Shown here: piece after piece, positions 10,746 to 19,994 of the stretch
Layout: each line of letters starts with the position of its first letter
Numbering within the stretch: the first letter of the stretch is position 1
Made by a program: the position numbers and the translations under genes
Assembly (NCBI RefSeq): GCF_002258315.1
Contig: NZ_NOYD01000001.1
Location: forward strand, 186,001 to 250,000
Length of the DNA stretch: 64,000 bases
DNA from: Rhodococcus sp. 06-462-5
GTDB taxonomy: Bacteria > Actinomycetota > Actinomycetes > Mycobacteriales > Mycobacteriaceae
Direction of reading: 5' to 3'
Notes under the pieces: generated by a model
The model's input: the letters and a program-made list of their open reading frames with translations, nothing else
Database searches by the model: none
Told to the model about the DNA's origin: nothing

Positions 10746-11675
10746 TCATACGGAGACGGCGGGAGTCGCCGCCCACCACCCCATCGTGGCGGCCGCACCG
10801 TCGAGGAGTGAGGTGGACTGCTGTCCGAGGATCGCCTCGCTGCGGCTCGAGTCGAGGACGTAGGGGTAGCGGAACTGATACAGCGTGTCGCCGAGTTCCT
10901 TCATCGGGCCGGACACCAGGGTCAGTGCGCGCATCACCCAGGTCGGAATGACGCCGACCTTCGGTGTGGTGAGTCCAGCTGCAGCCGAGAACATCTCGAT
11001 CATCGCCCGCTGCGAGACGGCAGGAGCGGTTGGTGCATGCAGGACGGTGTTCCACAGCGATGGCGACGCCGCGGCCGTGATCATCGCGGCTGCCAGATCC
11101 GGGACGTAGGTGAACGAGTGGGGCAGATCGGCGGAGGCGACGACGCGGATCGGCTTGCCGGCCAGGATGGGCGCAATCACCCGCTCCCCCATGTGGGAGG
11201 TCAGCACGCGCGGTCCGTAGAAATCCGAGGCAGCGACGCTGACGGTGGGGGTCGCGTGCGCATCACGCGCAGCGAGGAGCTCGGTACGTACTCCCAATTT
11301 CCGGAACGTCGCGTCTCGGGGCGAGTCCTCGCGGATCGGACCGTCGACCCGGCCGTAGGCGTACAGACTTTCGGGGAACGCGACAACGGTGCCCGCGGCC
11401 GCGTCGAGCACGCGGTTCTCCATGGCGACGAGCTTGCTCCGCCACACCTCGTTCTCGTAGGCGACGTGGGTGCAGTGGTAGATCGCGGTGGCACCGCTCA
11501 GGTGGGGTCGAAGATCGTCGGATTCGATGTCGACGGCGCGGCGTTCGATCATCGGATGATCCGGTCCGCTACCCGACCGGGTGAGGACGCGCACCGAGTG
11601 GCCCTGTGCAGCAAGCTGTTCGGCCACGGTCCAGCCGACGGGTCCGGCTCCGATGACGACGTGTAGTTCGGTCAT
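10746..11675 (-). CDS. NAD(P)-dependent epimerase/reductase (extended SDR, NmrA-like)
   Basis: 309 residues from ATG 11675; GGAG about 7 nt upstream supports this start over longer frames. The N-terminus carries a dinucleotide-binding loop, VVIGAGPVGWTVAEQL, followed by a Rossmann fold. An atypical SDR core follows (SLYAYGRVDGP near 108). Substrate is unknown. It is divergent from a TetR gene with palindromic operators between them, the usual layout of a TetR-controlled detoxification or efflux cassette. Confidence 0.83.
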   Translation of the reverse strand: MTELHVVIGAGPVGWTVAEQLAAQGHSVRVLTRSGSGPDHPMIERRAVDIESDDLRPHLSGATAIYHCTHVAYENEVWRSKLVAMENRVLDAAAGTVVAFPESLYAYGRVDGPIREDSPRDATFRKLGVRTELLAARDAHATPTVSVAASDFYGPRVLTSHMGERVIAPILAGKPIRVVASADLPHSFTYVPDLAAAMITAAASPSLWNTVLHAPTAPAVSQRAMIEMFSAAAGLTTPKVGVIPTWVMRALTLVSGPMKELGDTLYQFRYPYVLDSSRSEAILGQQSTSLLDGAAATMGWWAATPAVSV

Positions 11676-11698
11676 GACTGCTCCAATTCGGTGGAAAC

Positions 11699-11713
11699 GA
11701 GAGCGGTGCTCTC
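11699..11713. promoter_or_regulatory. TetR operator 1 (perfect palindrome)
   Basis: GAGAGC-ggt-GCTCTC, 6-bp arms with a 3-bp centre, sits 24-38 nt upstream of the epimerase ATG, where its promoter should be. The same arm sequence recurs at 11752-11775 beside the tetR promoter. Confidence 0.75.
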
Positions 11714-11751
11714 TGATGTACCGAGTGTGCACCCGTGGCGGCGATAAAGCA

Positions 11752-11775
11752 AGAGCAGTGCTCTCCAAAAAGAGC
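11752..11775. promoter_or_regulatory. TetR operator 2 plus extra half-site
   Basis: AGAGC-agt-GCTCT (11752-11764) is followed after ccaaaa by another AGAGC (11771-11775). The site covers the expected -35 to -10 region of the tetR promoter, whose -10 candidate is TACTGT at 11782-11787, 7 nt before ATG. This would give autorepression together with repression of the divergent operon. Confidence 0.72.
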
Positions 11776-11794
11776 GGCAGTTACTGTGAGAGCC

Positions 11795-12484
11795 ATGGCG
11801 AGCACCCCCCGCACCCGAGCCCGTGCGCAGACCTTGGCCGACATCACGCGGATCGGACGCGAACACCTGGCCGCCGACGGCGCGGCGGCCCTGTCGCTGC
11901 GGGCAGTCGCGCGCGACCTCGGCGTCGTGTCCTCCGCCGTCTACCGGTACGTCGCCAGCCGCGACGAGCTGCTGACCCTGCTCGTCGTCGACGGATACAC
12001 CGAGCTCGGGGACGCTGTCGACGTGGCGGTGGACGCGGTGGACAGTCCCAGGGAGAAGTTCCTCGCGCTCGGCCGGACGGTTCGACAGTGGGGATTGCGG
12101 GAGCCGGCGCGCTACGCGTTGCTGTTCGGCAGCCCGGTGCCCGGCTATCACGCGCCCGCGGAGCAAACGACCGGGCCGGGCACGCGCGTGATCACCACTT
12201 TGGTGGCCGTCCTGCACTCGGCGTGGCAGACCCGTCGACCGGACGTCGAAACCGATCCGCCCGAGCTGGCGTCGCTGCACGGAAGCTTCGAGGACATCCG
12301 GGCACAGATGGAGATGGATCTGCCCGACGGGCTGATCGCACTGGGAGTCATGGTGTGGGCGTCGCTGTTCGGAGCGATCAGCTTCGATGTGTTCGATCAG
12401 TACGGTGCTACGACGTTCGCCAGCAGGGACGACTTGTTCGAGTACCAGTTGGGATTGTTGACGAAGATCGCGGGGCTCGAGTAG
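11795..12484 (+). CDS. TetR/AcrR family repressor
   Basis: 229 residues from ATG 11795. The N-terminal helix-turn-helix shows LSLRAVARDLGVVSSAVYRYV (within about residues 31-55). The C-terminal part looks like the TetR_C/WHG ligand-binding region (RYALLFGSPVPGY). The start fits a TACTGT -10 box 7 nt upstream, so the message may be leaderless. It very likely binds the two AGAGC-N3-GCTCT palindromes in its own upstream region and controls the divergent epimerase-MFS pair. The inducer is unknown. Confidence 0.9.
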   Translation: MASTPRTRARAQTLADITRIGREHLAADGAAALSLRAVARDLGVVSSAVYRYVASRDELLTLLVVDGYTELGDAVDVAVDAVDSPREKFLALGRTVRQWGLREPARYALLFGSPVPGYHAPAEQTTGPGTRVITTLVAVLHSAWQTRRPDVETDPPELASLHGSFEDIRAQMEMDLPDGLIALGVMVWASLFGAISFDVFDQYGATTFASRDDLFEYQLGLLTKIAGLE

Positions 12485-12534
12485 GAGGACTGGCCGCATC
12501 GCTTGCGCCACATCCGGCGGTGCGCGGTGCCACA

Positions 12535-13152
12535 ATGGCTAGCGTGGCAGCGCATGCGGAGGAACCCGAGGACCAGACGGCGTCGGCCTTGCGCGATGTT
12601 CGTCCCGGCAGTCTGTTGGTGTCGTCCATCGAACTCGTCGAACCCACGTTTCGGCGCACCGTCATCTACGTCATCGAACACAACGACGCCGGCAGTCTCG
12701 GTGTGGTGATCAACCGTCCCAGCGAGACCGCGGTGCAGAACGTGCTGCCGAACTGGTCCGAGCTGGCCGCCAAGCCGCAGGCGTTGTACGTCGGTGGCCC
12801 GGTCAAGCGCGATTCGGCTCTGTGCCTGGCGACGCTGCGGACCGGCGTGTCGCTCGACGGCGTTCCCGGTCTACGACGCGTCGACGGCCGAGTGGTGATG
12901 GTCGATCTCGATTCCGATCCTGCCGATATCGCCCCACTCGTCGAGGGCGTCCGCATCTTCGCCGGCTACTCGGGCTGGACGTTCGGCCAACTCGAGGGCG
13001 AACTCGACCGGGAAGACTGGATGGTGTTGTCTGCCTTGCCATCCGACGTGATCGGGCCGCCGCGCATCGACCTGTGGGCGCACGTGTTGCGTCGACAGCC
13101 GATGCCGTTGGCGCTGCTGGCATCCCATCCGATCGACGTCGACCGTAATTAG
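12535..13152 (+). CDS. yqgE: YqgE/AlgH family protein (DUF179)
   Basis: 205 residues from ATG 12535. Family hallmarks are present: PGSLLVSS near the N-terminus, FRRTVIYVIEHND, GVVINRP, YVGGPV and FAGYSGWTFGQLEGEL. The M. tuberculosis counterpart Rv0038 (202 residues) also lies a few genes before leuS. The biochemical role of the family is not settled. It converges on gadB, with a strong hairpin between them. Confidence 0.93.
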   Translation: MASVAAHAEEPEDQTASALRDVRPGSLLVSSIELVEPTFRRTVIYVIEHNDAGSLGVVINRPSETAVQNVLPNWSELAAKPQALYVGGPVKRDSALCLATLRTGVSLDGVPGLRRVDGRVVMVDLDSDPADIAPLVEGVRIFAGYSGWTFGQLEGELDREDWMVLSALPSDVIGPPRIDLWAHVLRRQPMPLALLASHPIDVDRN

Positions 13153-13158
13153 TGCCTA

Positions 13159-13210
13159 CGGCAGTGGTGCGGTTAGGTGCCGCCCAGGGCACTCAACCGC
13201 ACCACTGCCG
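13159..13210. terminator. Bidirectional hairpin between yqgE and gadB
   Basis: A perfect 16-bp stem (13159-13174 with 13195-13210) encloses a 20-nt loop that can itself pair GTGCC with GGCAC. There is no long T tract on either side. Position between convergent stops supports a shared terminator. Confidence 0.7.
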
Positions 13211-13217
13211 CAGACAC

Positions 13218-14579
13218 TCAGTGCGAGAAGGCCCTCGCGCTCGAGTGCCCGCCCGATTTGAGTCCGGCGATCACTTCGTCGATGGCGATGCACAGCATGC
13301 GGCCGAGGTCCGCGCTGAAACCCTCTCGGACGACGACTCTGAGTACTGCGACGTCGGTTGCGTTGTCGGGCATCGTGTATGCCGGCACCTGCCAGCCGCG
13401 GGCGCGTAGTTCGTGGGAGACGTCGAAGACCGTGAATCCGCAGTCCGCTTTCAGCATGAACGACAGCACCGGGATGGCCGATCCGTCGGTGATCACTTCG
13501 ATGTCGGGGTGTTTGTCGAGGTGGCGGCTGACCCGAACGGCCGTGTCGCGCAGTGCTTTCATGATGTCGGTGTAGCCGGATCGGCCGAGGCGTAAGAAGT
13601 TGTAGTACTGCCCGATCACCTGATTGCCCGGCCTGGAGAAGTTCAACGTGAAGGTGGGCATGTCGCCACCGAGGTAGTTGACGCGGAACACGAGGTCCTC
13701 GGGCAGGTCTTCCTTGGTTCGCCAGACGGCGAATCCGATTCCTGGGTAGGTCAGTCCGTACTTGTGGCCGCTGGCGTTGATGGACTTGACGCGAGGCAAC
13801 CGGAAATCCCATTGGAGTTCCGGATACAGGAACGGTACGACGAATCCGCCACTGGCCGCGTCGACGTGCACCGGTACGTCTGGCCCACCGCCGCTGGCGA
13901 TCTCGTCCAGTGCGGTGCAGATCTCCTGCACCGGTTCGAGTTCTCCGGTGAACGTGGTGCCGAGGATGGCGACGACGCCGATGGTGTTCTCGTCCACTGC
14001 ATCCCGAACCTGTTCCGGGGTGATGACGTAGCGTCCACGTTCGACGGGCAGGTACTTGGGCTCCACGTCGAAGTAGCGGCAGAATTTCTCCCACACCACC
14101 TGAACGTTGCTGCCCAGCACCAGGTTCGGCGTGCCCGTTCCGGTGCCCTTGGCTCGCCAGCGCCACTTCAGTGCCAATCCGGCCAGCATGACGGCTTCAC
14201 TGGATCCGATGGTCGACACGCCCGTGGCCGACGATGGGTCCTCCCGGTCGAGTCCGGGAGCGTGGAACAGGTCGGCGACGATGTTGACGCAGCGTTCCTC
14301 GATGGCGGCGGTGGACGGATACTCGTCCTTGTCGATCATGTTCTTGTCGAACGTCTCCGCCATGAGCTTCTCGGCCTGTGGATCCATCCACGTGGTGACG
14401 AACGTCGCCAGATTCAGGCGTGAGCTGCCGTCGAGCATCAGTTCGTCGTGGATGTATCGGTAGGCCGCCTCGGGATCGAGCTGATCCTCGGGAAGTCGCA
14501 GTGCGGGTACAGGATTGGTGGCAAGGCGGCCGGTGTAGGCGGCAGAGACGACGCCGTCGGTGTGCAGTTTCCTGGTCAA
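13218..14579 (-). CDS. gadB: Glutamate decarboxylase (PLP-dependent)
   Basis: 453 residues, close to the 466 of E. coli GadB. Pyridoxal-phosphate-binding features are visible: HVDAASGGFV (PLP-ring aspartate region, about 235-245) and SGHKYG with the Schiff-base lysine at residue 273. The product would convert glutamate to GABA and CO2, consuming a proton, usually for acid resistance. It is the last gene of a leftward group behind an SBF-like transporter (36-bp gap). No glutamate/GABA antiporter gene is present in the window. Confidence 0.94.
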   Translation of the reverse strand: MTRKLHTDGVVSAAYTGRLATNPVPALRLPEDQLDPEAAYRYIHDELMLDGSSRLNLATFVTTWMDPQAEKLMAETFDKNMIDKDEYPSTAAIEERCVNIVADLFHAPGLDREDPSSATGVSTIGSSEAVMLAGLALKWRWRAKGTGTGTPNLVLGSNVQVVWEKFCRYFDVEPKYLPVERGRYVITPEQVRDAVDENTIGVVAILGTTFTGELEPVQEICTALDEIASGGGPDVPVHVDAASGGFVVPFLYPELQWDFRLPRVKSINASGHKYGLTYPGIGFAVWRTKEDLPEDLVFRVNYLGGDMPTFTLNFSRPGNQVIGQYYNFLRLGRSGYTDIMKALRDTAVRVSRHLDKHPDIEVITDGSAIPVLSFMLKADCGFTVFDVSHELRARGWQVPAYTMPDNATDVAVLRVVVREGFSADLGRMLCIAIDEVIAGLKSGGHSSARAFSH

Positions 14580-14615
14580 CGTCTTCTCCCGTGATCGGCT
14601 CGAATGACACCCAAT

Positions 14616-15617
14616 CTAGTCCGCGACGCTGCCCACCGGGCTCTGTTCCGATTCCGGTCGTCGAGCGAAATGCTGAGCGATCACGGTGCACACCATCAGC
14701 TGAATCTGGTGGAAGATCAACAGCGGCAGCACGATCAGTCCGACGGGTTGGCCGACGAACAGCACTGCCGCCATGGGTAGCCCGCTGGCCAGGCTCTTCT
14801 TGGAGCCGCAGAACAGCAGCACCACCCGATCTTCGAAGGCGAAGCCCAGCCACTTGCCTCCGTACCAGGTGATCGTCAGCACGAGGGCGAGCAGGGCGGC
14901 GCTCACTGCGACGACGACGCCGATGCGCCACGCCGCGACCGACGACCACACGTTCTGGTTCATCGATTCGCTGAAGGCGGCGAAGACGACCAGCAGGATC
15001 GAACCCCGGTCGACGAGTTTGGTCGGCGCGCTGTGCCGGGTGAGCCACCCCGTAACCCAGGGCCGGATCAGCTGACCGACGGCGAACGGAAGCAACAGCT
15101 GGACCACGATGTCGAGGATCGAGCCGGGATCGATGGTCACCGAACCGGTGGTGGTCATCAGGGCGATCACGAGCAGTGGTGTGACGAACACGCCGATGAT
15201 GTTGGAGAACGATGCACTCACGACAGCTCCGGCGACGTTGCCGCGGGCAATGGAGGTGAAGGCTATCGAGGACTGCACGGTCGAGGGGACCAGGCAGAGG
15301 AACAGGATTCCGGTGTAGAGGTCGTCACTGATCACCCCGGGGACGAGAATCCGCAGCGCAAGCCCGAGCGCGGGGAACAGCAGGTACGTGCACGCCAGGA
15401 TCACCGAGTGCAGTCGCCAGTGCTTGACGCCGTCCCAGGCGTCGCGCGGCGAGAGCCGAGCGCCGTAGATCAGGAACAGCAGCGCAATGGCGATGCGCGT
15501 GATCCAGCCCAGGACGTCCTCCGCTGTGCCGGTGGCCGGGAAAAGACTTGCCAGCGCGGCGACCGCGAAGATGCCCAACAGGAAGGGATCCAGCACGGTA
15601 TCCCGCAACAACTTCAC
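14616..15617 (-). CDS. SBF-like (bile acid:Na+ symporter family, YfeH type) membrane transporter
   Basis: 333 residues with about 10 hydrophobic segments. Family features include LCLVPSTVQSSIAFTSIARGN (within about 108-130, the crossover region) and FCGSKKSLASGLPMA (about 269-283). This is the SBF-like/YfeH branch rather than the Acr3 arsenite branch. The substrate is unknown. It sits 9 bp downstream of the DUF1648 gene and 36 bp upstream of gadB. Confidence 0.87.
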   Translation of the reverse strand: MKLLRDTVLDPFLLGIFAVAALASLFPATGTAEDVLGWITRIAIALLFLIYGARLSPRDAWDGVKHWRLHSVILACTYLLFPALGLALRILVPGVISDDLYTGILFLCLVPSTVQSSIAFTSIARGNVAGAVVSASFSNIIGVFVTPLLVIALMTTTGSVTIDPGSILDIVVQLLLPFAVGQLIRPWVTGWLTRHSAPTKLVDRGSILLVVFAAFSESMNQNVWSSVAAWRIGVVVAVSAALLALVLTITWYGGKWLGFAFEDRVVLLFCGSKKSLASGLPMAAVLFVGQPVGLIVLPLLIFHQIQLMVCTVIAQHFARRPESEQSPVGSVAD

Positions 15618-15626
15618 TCGGCTAAC

Positions 15627-16607
15627 TTAATCCACCGTGGCGCTGCGGGTGCGGGCGGTCAAGGTGTTGAGCGTGCCTGCGATCGTCTTCGCGTCTGCCG
15701 AACCGATGGTGAGCCGGTCTCCGTTGGCGAACGTGACGAAGGCTGCCGGTCCGGCGTCGGTGGCGACGGCGTAGTTGCCGCGTCCCTTGGCCCGCAGCCC
15801 CCATCCGCCGAATTCCTTCGAGGGATCGACCGCCCGAACCGATGCGCCGGTGATCTCGTCGATGTCGTAGTCGAAGGCCGCCATGCCGAGGCTCGAGACG
15901 AAGAGGCCGTCGCTGTCGATATGGACGGTGAAGCGCAGCAGCGACAGGATCAGAATCGTCAGTGGGGCGAACAGGAAGATGGGCCACAGTGAGCTGGACA
16001 GGTAGCACGTCAGCGCGGCCCCGGCCAGGGACACTGCCGCGACGGTGATGCCGGCGATGCGACTGGCACCGACGTGGACCACCAGGGGTAGTTCCGGATT
16101 GCACCGCGGCAGATCGGAGTGCGGCGGCAACGTGGCGAGAACGCGTTCGCGGTGATCGCGCAGCCTCGACGCGCCGAACAGCCCGGTCGCGAAGCCGACG
16201 ACGGTTCCCACCGCCATGGCCCAACCGGGGATGGTGACGCTCTGCGCGGTCGCCATGTCCAGTTCGCGAACGAGGGTGGCGATCTGCAGAACACCGATCG
16301 TCCCGACGACGGTCAGCCCGATGATCAGCATCGTGCGACGCATGATCAACAGCACCCGGGCCAATGATGCGACGGCGCTGCACCCGCCTCCCACCAGCAC
16401 GATCACGACCGCGAGGGTCCAGGCATTGGAGAGGGGGTTGGAGAAGTCGTCCGGTTCGGTGCCGCTGAAGTGCGTGGCGACCTGCTCCGGCAGACGGTCT
16501 TGCCACAGATACGCGAGGACGAGAACGAGAGCAGCGACGATCAGAGGTCCGAGGACACCGAAAACGACCCCGGCGGGATCGAATGTGCGGGCAGCTCTCG
16601 ATTTCAT
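15627..16607 (-). CDS. DUF1648 integral membrane protein
   Basis: 326 residues, about six hydrophobic segments. The N-terminal part (about 15-75) resembles DUF1648, with LPEQVATHFSGTEPDDF between helices 1 and 2. The C-terminal third is a soluble beta-rich segment (DIDEITGASV, FGGWGLRAKGRGNYAV) that resembles a PH-like domain. DUF1648 is often joined to an SdpI domain; here the SdpI-like protein is a separate gene 4 bp upstream. Function unknown, possibly an immunity or stress membrane protein. Confidence 0.75.
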   Translation of the reverse strand: MKSRAARTFDPAGVVFGVLGPLIVAALVLVLAYLWQDRLPEQVATHFSGTEPDDFSNPLSNAWTLAVVIVLVGGGCSAVASLARVLLIMRRTMLIIGLTVVGTIGVLQIATLVRELDMATAQSVTIPGWAMAVGTVVGFATGLFGASRLRDHRERVLATLPPHSDLPRCNPELPLVVHVGASRIAGITVAAVSLAGAALTCYLSSSLWPIFLFAPLTILILSLLRFTVHIDSDGLFVSSLGMAAFDYDIDEITGASVRAVDPSKEFGGWGLRAKGRGNYAVATDAGPAAFVTFANGDRLTIGSADAKTIAGTLNTLTARTRSATVD

Positions 16608-16611
16608 CTGC

Positions 16612-17067
16612 TCAGCTCGGCTGGCAGGCGTCCTTGAGGCTGCACGAGATGCACGAGCTTCCGCATCCGTCCGCCTCGGCGGGTGGCGGAACGGCCGCTG
16701 CTGCGCGGGCCCCGATGGATCCGCCGGCTGCGGCGATGAACAGCGCGGCCACGAGGGCTACGACGACGCCGACGACGGCGGCGATGCCGCTCAATGCGAG
16801 AGCGGCCACTGCGCCGATGGCCAGTACCAGGGCCGATGCGGCGGTGGTGGGACCGGCGACGCGGTTGGCGAGGGTGAACGTCTCGTCGTCACGCATGGCC
16901 TCGGCGGTGCGGACGCCGGCGAAACGGTTACGTGGCAGCCGGCCCAGCAGTGACAGGGCAGCGACAGCGCCGACGACGAGGGCGAGCACGAACAACACAA
17001 CCGAGACGATGACCACCTGGCCAGGATACGGCGCAGCGAGGTCCTGGTACCAGGCGGGCCGCGTCAC
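16612..17067 (-). CDS. SdpI-like membrane protein with Cys-rich tail
   Basis: 151 residues from GTG 17067; an internal GTG at 17016 is an alternative, because only 17 bp separate 17067 from the divergent leuS start. Three hydrophobic segments flank [15 protein letters not shown] and [10 protein letters not shown], the pattern of SdpI/YhfL proteins. The C-terminal tail carries four cysteines in [14 protein letters not shown], which could bind a metal or form disulfides and is not a usual SdpI feature. It heads the leftward SdpI/DUF1648/SBF/gadB group. Confidence 0.72.
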   Translation of the reverse strand: MTRPAWYQDLAAPYPGQVVIVSVVLFVLALVVGAVAALSLLGRLPRNRFAGVRTAEAMRDDETFTLANRVAGPTTAASALVLAIGAVAALALSGIAAVVGVVVALVAALFIAAAGGSIGARAAAAVPPPAEADGCGSSCISCSLKDACQPS

Positions 17068-17071
17068 ACTT

Positions 17072-17077
17072 TAGGCT
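17072..17077 (+). promoter_or_regulatory. Candidate -10 box for leuS (leaderless)
   Basis: TAGGCT, identical to the pcnA box, lies 7 nt before GTG 17085. No Shine-Dalgarno fits in the gap. The corresponding -35 region would lie inside the divergent SdpI-like gene. Confidence 0.45.
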
Positions 17078-17084
17078 GGTCGGT

Positions 17085-19907
17085 GTGACCGATTCCGTTG
17101 AAGCACCCACCGAGTCCGCTCCCGAGTACCGCTACACAGCCGAACTCGCCGGGCGCCTCGAGGAGCAGTGGCAGGACCTGTGGGAGACGCAGGGCACGTT
17201 CGACGCGCCCAATCCGGTCGGAACGCTCGCCGGAGACGTCCCGAAGGACAAGCTGTTCGTCCAGGACATGTTCCCGTACCCCTCGGGGAGCGGACTGCAC
17301 GTCGGTCACCCCCTCGGCTACATCGCCACCGACGTCTTCGCGCGGTACCACCGCATGCAGGGTCGCAACGTGCTGCACGCGCTGGGCTACGACGCGTTCG
17401 GTCTGCCGGCCGAGCAGTACGCCGTGCAGACGGGCACGCACCCGCGCAGCACCACCGAGGACAACATCACCAACATGCGACGCCAATTGCGTCGCCTCGG
17501 TCTGGGGCACGATCGCCGACGGTCCCTGGCGACGACGGACGTCGACTTCTACCACTGGACGCAGTGGATCTTCCTGCAGATCTTCAACTCGTGGTTCGAC
17601 GTGGACCAGAACAAGGCGCGTCCGATCTCCGAGCTGGAGGCGGCCTTCGCCTCGGGCGAGCGGACTCTCGACGACGGCCGTTCCTGGGAATCGTTGACCG
17701 TCGGTGAACGCCGCGAGGTGATCGACGGCTTCCGTCTGGTGTACGAGTCCAACTCGATGGTCAACTGGTGCCCCGGCCTGGGCACGGTGTTGGCCAACGA
17801 GGAGGTCACCGCCGACGGACGCAGCGATCGCGGAAACTTCCCGGTGTTCCGAAAGAACCTGCGGCAGTGGATGATGCGAATCACCGCATACTCCGACCGC
17901 CTGGTCGACGACCTCGAGTACCTGGATTGGCCCGAGAAGGTCAAGACCATGCAGCGCAACTGGATCGGGCGCTCCCGCGGTGCGCAGGTCTCGTTCTCGA
18001 ACATCGAGGTGTTCACCACCCGTCCCGACACGCTGTTCGGTGCCACCTACGTGGTGCTCGCCCCCGAGCATGAACTGGTCGACGGGTTGGTTGCTCCCGA
18101 GTGGCCATCGGACGTCTCCGACAAGTGGACCGGCGGAGCCGCCACCCCTGCGGAAGCCGTTGCGGCATACCGTGCGTCGATCGCCGCCAAGTCGGATCTG
18201 GAGCGGCAGGAGAACAAGGAGAAGACCGGCGTCTTCATCGGTGCCTACGTGAAGAACCCGGTCAACGGTGAGCAGGTGCCGGTGTTCATCGCCGACTACG
18301 TGCTGACGGGCTACGGCACCGGCGCGATCATGGCCGTCCCCGGACACGACGCGCGCGACTGGGAATTCGCCACTGCGTTCGGTCTGCCTGTGCGCGAGGT
18401 CATCTCGGGCGGAGACGTCACCGAGGCGGCATACGTCGGCGACGGTGAGCTGGTGAACTCCGACTTCCTCGACGGCCTGCCCGTGGACGAGGCCAAGGCT
18501 GCCGTCATCACGCGACTGGAAGCCGACGGCACCGGCCGCGGCACCATTCAGTACAAGCTGCGCGACTGGCTGTTCGCTCGCCAACGCTACTGGGGTGAGC
18601 CCTTCCCGATCGTCTGGGACTCCGAGGGCAACCCGCACGGCCTGCCGGATTCTGCTCTGCCGGTGGAACTTCCGGAGGTCGAGAACTACGCACCGGTCTC
18701 CTTCGATCCCGACGACGCCGGTTCCGAGCCGTCTCCGCCGTTGGCCAAGGCCGCCGAGTGGGTCGAGGTCGAACTCGATCTGGGCGACGGGTTGCAGACC
18801 TACACCCGCGACACCAACGTCATGCCGCAGTGGGCCGGTAGTTCCTGGTATCAGCTGCGCTACATCGACCCCACCAACTCCGAGGCCTTCGCCGACCCGG
18901 AGAACGAGAAGTACTGGGTCGGACCGCGTCCGGAGATCCACGGACCCAACGATCCCGGCGGAGTCGATCTCTACGTCGGTGGCGTCGAGCATGCGGTACT
19001 GCATCTGCTGTACTCGCGCTTCTGGCACAAGGTGTTGTTCGATCTGGGGCACGTCAGCTCGAGCGAGCCGTACCGTCGCCTCTACAACCAGGGCTATATC
19101 CAGGCCTACGCCTACACCGATGCGCGCGGCGTCTACGTGCCCGCGGCCGAGGTGATCGAGCGCGACGGCGGTTACTTCCATCAGGACCAGCCCGTCAACC
19201 GTGAATACGGGAAAATGGGTAAGTCGCTGAAGAACTCGGTCTCTCCCGACGAGATCTTCGCCGAGTACGGTGCCGACACCCTGCGCTTCTACGAGATGTC
19301 GATGGGCCCGCTGGACACCTCGCGGCCGTGGGCGACGAAGGACGTCGTCGGCGCTCAGCGGTTCCTGCAGCGGGTGTGGCGCTTGGTGCTCGACGAGGTG
19401 ACCGGCGAGGTCCGCGTCACCGACGCCAAGCCCACCGAGGACACGTTGCGGGTACTCAACCGCGTTATCGACGGTGTGCACGCGGATTACGCTGCGCTGC
19501 GCGACAATACGGCCGGCGCCAAGCTGATCGAGCTGACCAACCACATCACCAAGGCGTACCCGGACGGCGCCCCGCGTGGGGTCGTCGAGCCGCTGATCCT
19601 GATGCTCGCTCCGCTGGCACCGCACCTGTCCGAGGAACTGTGGAGCAAGCTCGGGCACGAGAAGTCGTTGGCGCATGGGCCTTTCCCGCGCGTGGAGAAG
19701 AAGTGGCTCGTCGCCGATACCGTCGACTACCCCATCCAGGTCAACGGCAAGGTCCGCAGCCGCATCACCGTGCCCGCCGATGCGACGAAGGACGACGTCG
19801 AGAAGACTGCGCTGGCCGACGAGAAAATCGTGGCCCTGCTCGACGGCAAGGCCCCGACCAAGGTCATCGTGATCCCGGGTCGAATGGTGAACATCGTCCT
19901 GAAGTAG
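17085..19907 (+). CDS. leuS: Leucyl-tRNA synthetase
   Basis: 940 residues from GTG 17085. Class I signatures are clear: HVGH at 72-75 (HIGH motif) and KMGKS at 710-714 (KMSKS motif). Between them lies the CP1 editing domain, with [11 protein letters not shown] and a [12 protein letters not shown] aspartate motif that hydrolyses mischarged tRNA. The C-terminal anticodon-binding and tail domains end [14 protein letters not shown]. It charges tRNA-Leu and is essential. Length is a little under M. tuberculosis LeuS (Rv0041, 969). The large antisense frame over this gene is a G+C shadow. Confidence 0.98.
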   Translation: MTDSVEAPTESAPEYRYTAELAGRLEEQWQDLWETQGTFDAPNPVGTLAGDVPKDKLFVQDMFPYPSGSGLHVGHPLGYIATDVFARYHRMQGRNVLHALGYDAFGLPAEQYAVQTGTHPRSTTEDNITNMRRQLRRLGLGHDRRRSLATTDVDFYHWTQWIFLQIFNSWFDVDQNKARPISELEAAFASGERTLDDGRSWESLTVGERREVIDGFRLVYESNSMVNWCPGLGTVLANEEVTADGRSDRGNFPVFRKNLRQWMMRITAYSDRLVDDLEYLDWPEKVKTMQRNWIGRSRGAQVSFSNIEVFTTRPDTLFGATYVVLAPEHELVDGLVAPEWPSDVSDKWTGGAATPAEAVAAYRASIAAKSDLERQENKEKTGVFIGAYVKNPVNGEQVPVFIADYVLTGYGTGAIMAVPGHDARDWEFATAFGLPVREVISGGDVTEAAYVGDGELVNSDFLDGLPVDEAKAAVITRLEADGTGRGTIQYKLRDWLFARQRYWGEPFPIVWDSEGNPHGLPDSALPVELPEVENYAPVSFDPDDAGSEPSPPLAKAAEWVEVELDLGDGLQTYTRDTNVMPQWAGSSWYQLRYIDPTNSEAFADPENEKYWVGPRPEIHGPNDPGGVDLYVGGVEHAVLHLLYSRFWHKVLFDLGHVSSSEPYRRLYNQGYIQAYAYTDARGVYVPAAEVIERDGGYFHQDQPVNREYGKMGKSLKNSVSPDEIFAEYGADTLRFYEMSMGPLDTSRPWATKDVVGAQRFLQRVWRLVLDEVTGEVRVTDAKPTEDTLRVLNRVIDGVHADYAALRDNTAGAKLIELTNHITKAYPDGAPRGVVEPLILMLAPLAPHLSEELWSKLGHEKSLAHGPFPRVEKKWLVADTVDYPIQVNGKVRSRITVPADATKDDVEKTALADEKIVALLDGKAPTKVIVIPGRMVNIVLK

Positions 19908-19912
19908 CCCCG

Positions 19913-19989
19913 CCCCCGCCGAACTCGAAGTTGTGGACGAAAATCTGGCGATTTCCGTCCATGACTTCGAGCTCGCGGGGGTTTAATTT
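19913..19989 (+). terminator. leuS terminator
   Basis: A long imperfect hairpin pairs CCCCCGC with GCGGGGG (ending 19981), CTCGAAGT with ACTTCGAG, TGGACG with CGTCCA and AAAT with ATTT. TTTAATTT follows at 19982-19989. The tail ends only 5 nt before the next ATG, so it may also form part of the lipase promoter. Confidence 0.8.
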
Positions 19990-19994
19990 GGTGC

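Noticed and set aside
17064-19676. 870-codon open frame antisense to leuS
   Set aside because: It mirrors leuS codon positions, as expected in G+C-rich DNA, has no recognisable domain and no ribosome site.
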